A stretch of 64,000 nucleotides of DNA from Phytopythium helicoides (lineage: Eukaryota > Oomycota > Peronosporomycetes > Pythiales > Pythiaceae), in contig JANFNE010000005.1 in assembly GCA_024867545.1 (NCBI GenBank), positions 1,240,001 to 1,304,000 of the forward strand. The letters are read 5' to 3'. Below are positions 30,266 through 39,224 of the stretch, piece after piece. Below the pieces are notes generated by a model, which did no database searches, was not told the origin of the DNA, and was given only the letters and a program-made list of their open reading frames with translations. A program made the position numbers and the translations under genes. Every line of letters starts with the position of its first letter. Position 1 is the first letter of the stretch.

Positions 30266-32005
30266 TGGGGAAGAAGGCCAAGCGCGCGAACGGCGGCGGC
30301 GTCAACTCGCCGGCCGCGACGCCCAAGAGCGCGGCCGCGGGCTCTCCGCCTGGCGCGGCGCGCGTGGGGCAGAGCCCCGCCAGCATCAAGGACGCGTCGG
30401 GTGCGCGGCGCGGCCGAAGCTGCTGGCGATGGAAAGGGTCTGACACCGTGTTGGTTCCGAGCAGCCAGAGTGGACAAGGCGACTGCAGCGGCGCAAGTCG
30501 TTCGAGGAGGTGCACGACGCGGGCATTCTGAGTGCGTCGGGAGCTGCGACTTGGAGGGGAGGCTGGAACTCACACCAGGTGGTCGCAGAGACGGAGGAGG
30601 ACGTGGAGAAGATGGCGGCGATTGTGGAGAAGGTGGGCGAGAAGCTGGAGACGCGCCCTGACCAGGATGAGATGCTCAAGGTCAATGAGCACATTCTCAA
30701 CCCCACGGGTGAGCGACTCTTGGGCGGTTTATGGCGGTAACTCTCTCCCTCGTATTCATCCCCTTTTGTTGTGGTGGCAGGCGCGAACCGCCGTCTTTCA
30801 GGGGACACTCGCGTCCACTGCCAAGGAACTGGAGAAGAATATCACGGCTGACAAGATCGACCGGCACCTGACCTCGCGGCCGGATGCTGAGGACCTCGAG
30901 AAGAGCAACGTCATTCAGTCAACGACGGTGGCTCCGCAGCTCCAGAGCGTACAGAAGAAACTGCAGCGCAAAATGAGCGCCGATGAGCTCTCCCATCGTC
31001 TGGACAGCCGCCCTGATGTGCAAGAGTTGCGTGACCACGGCATCGTGCTCAACGGTGGGCCTCGGAGTGGCAGTTGAGGTTAGCCTGGGATGAGGCGAGG
31101 TACTCATTTCGAATTACTTGCAGATGGGGTTGCTCCAAGTCTGCAAGCCACGCAAGAAAAACTACAGCGTCAGCTTAACGCCGACAAGGTTAGCCAGCAG
31201 CTGACGAAGCGCCCACCAGTTGATGAGCTGCTCTCAAGCGGCGTACTGGACAGTAAGTGCATTTTCACGGCTCCTGGTCGATAATCTGGAGGTGATCGAT
31301 TGATTGAGCGAAATCCATTCAAACAGAGGCGGACGCGCAAATCGCCCCAGGGCTCACGGCAGCCGCCAAGAAGCTGGAGCGGAACTTGGTACAAAACCAA
31401 GTTTCTCATTTGCTTGAGTCTCGCCCTGAGCGAGATGATCTCGTCACCCAACACATCATTGAAGGTACGAGCTTCGCTTCCCTTCAGAAGCAAACCAGCA
31501 GCTTTCTTACCGTTTTTTTTTTTTTGCGCGAAGACCCGACGGCAACGGTGGCCCCCATTTTGCAAGGACCAAAGCACCAGCTCGAGCGTCAGCTAAAGGC
31601 GGATACCGTTGCTCGCCAGCTGCGAAAGCGTCCGTCTTTGACAGAGCTTGAAGAGAAGGGCATCATCTCGGGTACGCGAGCTTACAGCCCACAAGAGCCT
31701 GGCCACAATGGAATCATTCACTCACGGCTATGAATCTGAACTTGTTTTCAGAAGGAGAGATTATCAGTGATGCCGACAAAAAGAAGCTATCTCTATCCCA
31801 GCGCGCGCGATACACTCTGGCGCTCAAAGCCGCTACCCGCATTGCTGCCGACAACTTAATTTCGGACAACGAAAAGTCCCGCTTGAAGGACTTGATCCTT
31901 AGCGACGACGAGAAAGTGGTCGCGGCGCTCGAGTGCTATGAGCTCGACGAGGATATTGAAGAGCTCTTGGACACTCTCTACCGAGTGGCGAAGATAGCGG
32001 CTTGA
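30266..32005 (+). CDS. Multi-RPEL-repeat (probable G-actin-binding) protein
   Basis: RPEL motifs bind monomeric actin in MRTF and Phactr proteins. Starting MGKKAKRANGGGVNSPAATP, seven exons carry six RPxxxEL/DL/ML repeats and one partial: LQRRKSFEEVHDAGIL, GEKLETRPDQDEMLKVNEHI, DRHLTSRPDAEDLEKSNVI, SHRLDSRPDVQELRDHGIV, SQQLTKRPPVDELLSSGVL, SHLLESRPERDDLVTQHII and ARQLRKRPSLTELEEKGII. Each is preceded by an amphipathic helix such as LQSVQKKLQRKMSADEL, and most exons hold one repeat with phase-1 introns, so the array grew by exon duplication. The C-terminus (LSQRARYTLALKAATRIAAD to LYRVAKIAA) is helical. Between the second and third repeats the frames differ by +1 (30781-30801; candidate site TTTCAGGGG). 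Function in actin sensing is inferred from repeats only. Confidence 0.75.
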
Positions 32006-32170
32006 TTTCTTTGCGACCGGCAGTTCTTTGCTGAACACATGTGTGCATTGTACGGCTGTCACTTCATTGCTGAAGCATGACGCCCAAGTTAGGCGGTTAA
32101 CGCTAATGTTCTTTCTAATTGAAGTTATTGGTTTGCACTGCTGCGCTCTAATGCCGACAAGGATTCTAGT

Positions 32171-33361
32171 CTAGGCAAAGCGTGAAGCCATGAACCTATC
32201 AACGCCATCATGCAGCTCTTTGATCTGGAGGAGTGAGTCCACGATACCAAAGAACTCGCGCGACTCGATCGGCAGAGATTGCGTGGCGGGAGGCTCAGGG
32301 TGTTGTAACCACGCGGAGAACAGTACAAGATGCCCATTGAGCCCAACAAACTCAGCTCGCAAGCTATCGGACCCGGGCGGTGAATGCGCAATTGACTGTA
32401 GCGCAAATCGGCACGGTCAGCAGAGAAGTGCGCACTCATTGATGCGACCAGCACTTACGTCCACGTAGGTATAGCTGGATCTCGGGAAGCTTTCTTTATC
32501 CCGGTTCCTGCAGCAATCGGGCTTTAGACGCTGAATCAGCATGGCACTTTAACCCATTGCTTTCCATCTATACCAGCTCTCATCATCGCGCAGCAGCCCG
32601 TAGAGTTCGAGGGCAGCACCAAACATCTCCTTCTGGCGCTCACCTGAGAGCTGCATTCGAGTAGCAAGAGTGATTAGTGATCTGATGAAGAAGCGAGTTC
32701 ATGGCGGCCGTACCTGGTCAAAGTCTTCCGTGAAGAACCATCCTGGAAGCATTGAGGCGTCCATGGCGAGCGATTTGGTCACTCCGACCACTGTCGGCTC
32801 ACTTGATGCTTTTACACCCGCATCGCTCCACGACAGTACCTGCAACAGTTCCTGCAGCCTGACGGCCAGGCGTGTGAGTACAGATTGGCTCCACAAAGAG
32901 CGCCCGAGTCCAACGTACCGAGAGTTGCTCGCAGCCGCATCTCGCTTGGTCTGCTGCTCGGCGGACCGCTGCAGCGTAGAGATGACGAGGCACTCGCGCT
33001 TGTGGAACTTCCACGCCTTCTTCTGGCAGTCGCGGCCGCAGAAGAGCGCCACGTTGCAGCTGGAACATTTCTTAAGACCCACGACAGAGTCAAAACAGAG
33101 TCGGAACAGAGATATCTAATCACCTGGGCGGCCATTCGCACCTTGAGCGCGCTCAGAGCGCCACTCTTGACGCGACAGCCCTCGCACCCGCTGCCAATCT
33201 CCCACACCTCGCCGCCGAATTGTTTCTGCAAGCGACACGCAGCGTCAGCCGCAGGCAACGACAGCCAGGCGGGCGAAGCGACCGCGCACGAAGTGGTCCA
33301 GCAGCCGCAGCTCCGCGGCGCTCGAGGCGGACGCGCACAGCTCGTCGTAGCTCGTGGACAT
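32171..33361 (-). CDS. MYND-type zinc-finger protein
   Basis: From the ATG at 33361 the frame gives MSTSYDELCASASSAAELRL and LLDHFVRGRFARLAVVA. After a surplus base (best at GCCTGCG, 33251-33256) it continues as ADAACRLQKQFGGEVWEIGS and the first zinc ligands CEGC; across an intron the finger completes with CSSCNVALFCGRDCQKKAWK and FHKREC, a full MYND pattern C-x2-C...C-x2-C-x7-C-x3-C...H-x3-C. Downstream exons encode RLAVRLQELLQVLSWSDAGV, MLPGWFFTEDFDQ, LSGERQKEMFGAALELYGLL and finally HLVLFSAWLQHPEPPATQSL to MASRFA (TAG at 32171). MYND fingers bind proline-rich partners; there is no SET domain in sight, so it is not a SMYD methyltransferase. Role unknown. Five or so exons; borders approximate. 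Confidence 0.7.
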
Positions 33362-35040
33362 GGCGTCTGTTGCAAGTTGCTTTGACACCCATCCACTGGC
33401 CTTAAATCGGCCATGTACCGGTATTGATATGTTGTGTGTCATTTGTGTGGCTCAATCCATTCCAACCAATCCCATGCTGTCCGAACTCTGGTGGACTCAG
33501 CTCGAAGCATGAAAATGAAAGCCAACTGTTACTACATCATGGGATAGAATTGAATACGCTTGTGAACCAAAATGTTCACTGGGTATTCGCTAATGGCGAC
33601 CTTCAGTCATCAGCAACCTTCTTCATGCAGGAGCCTTTCACGATAAAAGTCAGTAGGCATAATATTCGCCGTTCAAGCGATAAAGCTTCACCTCAAACGT
33701 GATCACGAGTAGAAAAGACCGGTAATCTCGGATCTCTGCCTTCAGGCACGATTCACATTGGATACGCAACATCCTGCAAGCTTCAACGCTACACCTGGGG
33801 AGGTTAATCCAATCAGCAAGGATACCAAGCTTACCGGTTTCCCGTGACGCTGGATTTGCTTTGGTTCGGATATCCACCCGCATGTTCTAAGACTTGCAAT
33901 TTGACTCGATAGTTTCCTTGTTGGAATAGTACTTTGAGAAGTAACATGTTTCTTTGTATCCTTGTAGCAGCACTTAGTTATGTTGCCAATTCTTGGGGTT
34001 TGCTGCACAATTTTGAAGATGACGTTGCTACCCCCACCATCAATGAGAACTCTCCACGAGGTAATTTATGGACGAGATACTGAATTAATCGATTAGATTA
34101 TCTGTCTAACACCTATCAGATTATCACTGTCTACATAAAATATCCAACAGAACCTTCAACAGACACGGAACTGGATGGCACGAGACACCTTGGGACAAGA
34201 TATTGAGGGTGAAGTAGAGCCCAAAGATCTACCGTGTTAATCTTGGTTAGTATAGTTCATCGTGCTCGCAAGCATTTGCATACCACAAACAGATTTCTTC
34301 AATCCTTCAAAATGAATTCAAGTAATGATGTCAAGGTAGCTGGACAGTGACTCCGTCTTTGTCAACTCCGTCACCAACATAAATTACATTTAACATACCA
34401 TAGAATTCGTCGCCTGTCGCAGCGATCCATTTCGAGCTGAACAAGCCCTCGGAATTTGATTTCGCGGCAACCGCTTGCTGATAGTGCCTGTTGGTGCTCG
34501 CACGCGTGGAGAAGCGCGTGTCTGGAAGTACCAGACAACGTCACCGATCTCACACACGCCAACGTACCGACTGACGTAGCGTTTACCACGATCTCAAAGT
34601 CTTCACGTTACGTACCTGTCTGCTTGTGGTTGACGCTCGGTCACAAACTCGATGGGAAGTGCCCACGCTGGTGAAAGATGAGTAAGTGGGGTTGATTTGG
34701 TGGCACCCTCACACTGTCCGCCTGTCTCACTCTGCTAATGTAGCTGAGCAGTACAAATTCAATGCCTTTACGATTCCACCACGAGCACTTCTAGAAGGCA
34801 TCGACCTGATAAGCTAGTGAAGAAGTCCAAAGAAGGCAAAGACTTGTGTCCTTCATGGAAGATTACCAATTTAGATGCTAAACCTCCCACGCATCTGAGC
34901 CTACAGTCCACTAGTTTCTTTCCCCTGGTACAGCTATTTGAGCAGCGCAAAATGTGCCCATCCCCTGTACTGACTGGCTACCGGCAGCCGCCGATCGTTA
35001 CTTGGCCTGGCTCTACCTCGGTGGTTGAACTCCTGAACAT
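33362..35040. other. Gene-poor, lower-GC intergenic stretch
   Basis: About 1.7 kb with short open frames only, none with recognisable protein features. Base composition falls to near 45 percent GC compared with the gene-rich part. The first few dozen bases should contain the MYND gene promoter. I see no repeat structure. Confidence 0.5.
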
Positions 35041-35330
35041 CGCTGGCTAAACATCGCTGGCTGAATATCGTCATCAAAGCATCGTTAACTGAACTTCATT
35101 ATCTGAACATCGTTGATCGAGCATTGTTGACCGGTCATCGTCAGCTGAACATCGCTGATTGGGTATCGTCCCGTCTGACTTTGTGTCCGACCGTTGTCGT
35201 TGGACATTGTCGACTCGCTGATAATGCACTGACAGTTGACGGTTTCGGTGAAGTCGTTCGTCGAAGACCGTCAGTTGGACATCATTGACTAGGTATACTT
35301 CATTGACAATCATGGGCGGGCATCGTCTAA
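35041..35330. repeat. Degenerate short tandem repeat, period about 15 bp
   Basis: Variants of one theme recur about every 14-18 bases: catcgctggctaa, catcgctggctgaa, catcgttaactgaa, catcgttgatcgag, cattgttgacc, catcgtcagctgaa, catcgctgattggg, cattgtcgactcg. It reads as an old minisatellite that has drifted. No long open frame supports coding. Confidence 0.65.
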
Positions 35331-35519
35331 AGACATTGTGAGGCAATCTTTTCCAGTTTAAATATCGCCAGTCGAAAGTCAAAGGTGTCGATGATGCCGA
35401 CTATCAGTGTCAGCGGATATCGCTACGACATCCAAAACCTAACACATCACACACCAACTCTGGGTACAACTGGCACTTGACTCCTCACCTGGCGCAAACT
35501 CCAACTGCCGCTCATCTAC

Positions 35520-35686
35520 TTATCTACTATCACTCAATTTTGTCTTGAAAAGATCCGCACATCGTGCGAAACGATGCGAGCTGAAAGGCGCCATTTCGCC
35601 CAGTGGCTGGACCACCTGTTGGGCATGAAGAAGCTCAACTACACTAATTATACCACGGTGGCGTCCAGGTTCGCAGTCATCGCCCC

Positions 35687-35726
<40 letters not shown>

Positions 35727-36089
35727 AGAGCTGTCGCTGGCACGGATCACGAACTCGACCAAGCTGCAGCGCTTCTTCAACGACCAGCAATGAGTGTCGG
35801 CTAAACCTGTGGGGTTGCCAGGCTTTGGCCTGGCAACGACGAAAATATTGTCGAGCTCACGCTCCACTTCACCAGCCTGCAATCCCACCACGCGGTCGTT
35901 GTTAGTCAGCTGTGTCGTGAGCAAAGCCAACGTCGTGGTAATAGAGGTGAAGTCTACCGACGAACACGTCAAAAAGCCGGAATGCTCAAACAACTCAGTG
36001 AGTGGCAAGGCTTGAGAGACTATAGACTGGTAACTTGCCTCACTTTGGCATTTTAATGCATTTAACAGATAACACGAACATCGGATCAT
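35520..36089 (-). other. Open frame of uncertain status containing the poly-G/C tract
   Basis: A 189-codon frame on the minus strand, interrupted in sense by a run of Gly codons from the poly-C tract. Parts look protein-like (LTELFEHSGFLTCSSVDFTS, RVVGLQAGEVERELDNIFVV), so it may be a fragment of an old gene or element, but I recognise no family and there are no supporting introns or neighbours. Confidence 0.25.
35688..35726 (+). repeat. Uninterrupted 39-base poly-C tract
   Basis: A pure C run (G on the minus strand) just downstream of ccccA. Long G runs can form G-quadruplexes and slip in replication and sequencing, so its exact length is doubtful. Confidence 0.9.
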
Positions 36090-36660
36090 GCATCATGTAG
36101 CGAGATAATCCAACCACACACTCCTGCTCCAAGTTTGTTGCTGAGTTTCTAATGGGATCACAACCTAGAATATCGTCAATAATTGAAGCTTCGTGGTCTT
36201 AATATGTGACTCGGTGCACTGCAGTCGAGTTGCAATTATTGTGGCTTTATCATCTTTTTCTGCGAGCTCTAGCGCTGCTTTAGTTACTTGAACGCAAGCG
36301 GTAGCCTCTGTTGTTGCTGTTAGGTGAAACCCGAGGATTCAAGTAGGCGACCCACATCAGTTCTGTTTCATACACCTACGAAAAGCTGTGGGCAAATAGG
36401 TTGAGCAGTTGCTTGCGGCACTCGCTCATCGTGTACCGAGTTTGATTGACATACTCTTCGGCACCAGTCGCAGACAAAACAAGATCGAATAATCACGATT
36501 ACCGAAATGACAGCGCAGACTTGCTATTGCTGGCTTCACAAAGAATACCAGGTAATATTAACCACCGAGTGTTTCAGTGTCATTCATGAATGGCTTCAGT
36601 AAAACTTTTAAGCAATCGATGACTAGTCAATCGGATGTATTAAGGTGAAATAGCTCGCCA
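36090..36660. other. AT-richer intergenic sequence, nothing recognised
   Basis: No open frame of useful length, no repeat and no RNA gene is visible between the uncertain frame at 35.5-36.1 kb and the hAT remnant. Confidence 0.5.
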
Positions 36661-36952
36661 ACCACGTCTTAGAATTCTCGTGCACCAGCTGCAGTTCCTA
36701 AATAGCCAAAGAATAGGTGAAGTGGTGCGCCAAGTGCGTTGGAGCATATTCCAACAACTATATCACCTAGTAGGGTAGTCGAAAATGAGTTGAAGCGCGC
36801 TAGATTTAGTTTCTCCAAGCACCTCGCTTGGATATGGCTGAAACGATGACGGGCCATTGGTGACTTGCGAAAAAAAAAACGGCTAGAGACTGTAATTTCT
36901 GCACAGTCGTGTGATCTGTAGCCATCTCATCGCTGCACAAAAGACGGAGTGC

Positions 36953-37395
36953 TCAATCTAAAAAAATCATCCAGGTGGCAGCAATTTCTTGAAGCTCTGT
37001 GCCGTACTCGTTAATATTTGTGGTTTCCACTGGTTGGGCTTCGCTCTCATTGTCTGTGATCTCTGGAGCTTTATCCACAACACTAATATCATCACCATAG
37101 CTTTTGTCGACTGCGGTGGTATTGCTTTTCTTTTCTCTTCCGCTTAGGCTTGCTCTGTAGCCCAGACAGAACAAGGTGCACTGAGTTTTCAATGCACGAC
37201 ATGTTGTTCGTGTGGAGTTTGTTTGCCTCCTTCGCCATATTAGAGTCTGCATCATGCAACAACATAACACAGGCTAAGCAGCTCTTTGGTAACGCCCACT
37301 GCTTTATGATAATCTCCAAGTCTCTGCGATGGCTTCGCTACCGTGCATTCCAGGAAGTTCAGCCACTTTTAAGTCTAGTTCTTCTTGTCAAATGA
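36953..37395 (-). pseudogene. Decayed hAT-type transposase fragment
   Basis: Read on the minus strand over two shifted frames, the order PGMHGSEAIAETW, then KQWALPKSC, then HDADSNMAKEANKLHTNNM and SCIENSVHLVLSGLQ matches the hAT transposase core, in which a W is followed by V-x-D-N-A-S-N-M and then C-x-A-H-x-L-x-L-V-V. The first catalytic-region Asp pair and N-M are recognisable, but the usual C-F-A-H is degraded to C-I-E-N. It is followed by an acidic stretch (DKAPEITDNESEAQPVETTN). Frameshifts and lack of terminal repeats show it is dead. A short hydrophobic frame at 36669-36857 may be more of the same element. Confidence 0.5.
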
Positions 37396-37699
37396 ATCAT
37401 CAACATAATGAATAGTTAACACAATAAACCTTCGCGCAGTCCGAGCTGTCCCAATATCGCTCGGTATGGCATAAAAGTCGTAGCCGTGCTGAATGGTGTT
37501 GTGAAGGAGTCACACAGCACTATACTCCGAGGAGGTGTTGCAGCTCGTAGGTACGAAGTACCGAGCAAGCAGGCCAAACGACCTGAAGGCCTGTGTGGTA
37601 GGCGATAAATAGAGACTGTGTATTTGTATGCATTACAACCCATTCGAAATGGGTGGTTCCTACAAGGACTGTTCGAAAATGACTTGACTACTGTATGCG

Positions 37700-37813
37700 A
37701 GGCTCATGAGAGCCACTTAACCTCCGGGTAAGTACGAGCCGGAGGGCAATGGGTATACAACCCAGTGAAGCCATGCTACCCCCATCGGTACATACCCGTG
37801 TAACCCCGTCACA
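37700..37813 (-). repeat. Possible LTR end of an old retrotransposon
   Basis: Read on the minus strand from 37813 the sequence begins TGTGACGGGGTTACACGGG, a TG-start with a short internal inverted GTAAC/GTTAC-like motif, resembling LTR starts of oomycete Gypsy elements as I remember them. The other end is not identifiable. Low confidence. Confidence 0.25.
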
Positions 37814-38853
37814 GATGTCGCTGAGCAGAGCTCGCATCTCTCGTGCTAGTGCTCTAACCTCATATGCTTATCTGTGTGTGCTTCGAGAGGTCGACAGCAA
37901 CATTCCCTAGATTGATTGTGGTGTTTTCACGAAAGAAATGAAACTGGCGTCTTAGACAATGCGGATCAGGCGAAAATGAGATGCAATCCACTGAGCCAGA
38001 AACCGACGCACATGCTTTTGCTCAGCCTTTAAGTGAGTGTCCGTGGCGGGATCTTTTTACTTGGCTCGCGATTCGCTTTTGCTAGATTTCATGCGTTGTT
38101 CACTAGCTATGTTGCACGATCTTTGCTATTTTGGACATTGCTGTTGCTCTTAAAATTTGTTCATCTCTTTGACATATAGCTCGGTCATATGAGTAGTCGC
38201 ATAGCTCGACGGCGTAGTGTGCCTAATCGGTGTTTTGCAGAGCAAATAGTACGCACATTTTTCGTGTCAAATTTTCATCTCGTGATAGACTGACTCGTGA
38301 TATTCGTCCCGGCGACCAGACGAACAAAATTTTAAACTTCATGTCATCTTTGCTGCCTTATTACAAACGATCGCAACCCAGAATCAACTCTCGATGGTGT
38401 GTTGCGCTACCTGCTGTTTAGTTGCGGTTGCCGGTGGCTGCTGCTGGGAGTTTGCATCGTCAAACTACCGCTCTCCGCTCACTGAGAGCCTGCTGAATCG
38501 ACTGGAACATCGACTCCCGAACTTGGCTTCCGTAGTGATGTATTTGGAGACGCAAAGTACTTGGCGATATCGCGATCGGCTAGATCAGCTCAAGTCGGGC
38601 TCTCCACGATGAAATGCTTCCCACCACATGCCACACAAACCTTGGAGATTGTATGTCATACAAATTTCTTGTATATTGAACGGGAGAGCGAAAGTTGGGA
38701 GGGAGCAGGGAAGCTGTCAAAAGTTGAGAGACAGTTAAAAAAAGTTGAGTGTCACGTCAACTGCAAGGCTGATCAACTCAAGAATAATTTCTAACTGAAT
38801 ATCAAACATCGCGATTTACCTCATCAAATCCATCAATAGTTTCTTCAATCCCG
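37814..38853. other. Intergenic sequence before the copia elements
   Basis: About 1 kb without a convincing gene. Short frames (for example 38394-38612) show no family features. The five bases before the first LTR are tcccg, whose partner copy is not found because that element has lost its 3' end. Confidence 0.45.
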
Positions 38854-39220
38854 TGTTGAGGGCAGCCGGTTTGACCTGGACCGACTAGCCCGAGGCAGTC
38901 CAATGCGATCCCATGTTGATTACGCTCGTCGATTACGCCAACTCGTGGGTACGAGATTGTGGGTACAGGATGGGATCCACATGGCACCCTCTGATTGGCT
39001 GCCGTGAATCAGTATCCAGGAAAAGATCAAGTAGAGTGAACCCAGTAAAGGACAGGCAGGCTTAGAGGTAGCAAGTAGTTGCGAACTAAGGACCTCAATC
39101 GAATCACTTTCGAATCTTCCTTCTACCTCTCAAGTGGTCTTCGCTCCGGTCTTCTGTCCAAGTGAAGAACTCCCTCCGCTCTGCCCAAGCTTCGTGTCCA
39201 AGACCTCACTACCTTCAACA
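38854..39220 (+). repeat. 5' LTR of older copia element (367 bp)
   Basis: Begins TGTTGAGGGCAGCC and ends CTACCTTCAACA, so it has TG...CA ends and a short TGTTG/CAACA inverted terminus. It differs from the other two LTRs at several positions, consistent with greater age. Confidence 0.93.
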
Positions 39221-39224
39221 GGTT

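Noticed and set aside
9832..33256. Programmed ribosomal +1 frameshifting at UGA as the general explanation for the frame breaks
   Set aside because: Several breaks are not at a stop codon (SRRM1, RPEL, ADCK2, nuclease-like), and the shared motif appears in antisense in ubinuclein and the SRRM1 tail, which points to DNA or sequencing level. A stop can always be chosen as the latest possible shift point, so TGA at the join is weak evidence by itself.
37700..37813. Full solo LTR
   Set aside because: Only one possible TG-start end is visible; no matching CA end or target duplication, so it is kept only as a low-confidence remnant.
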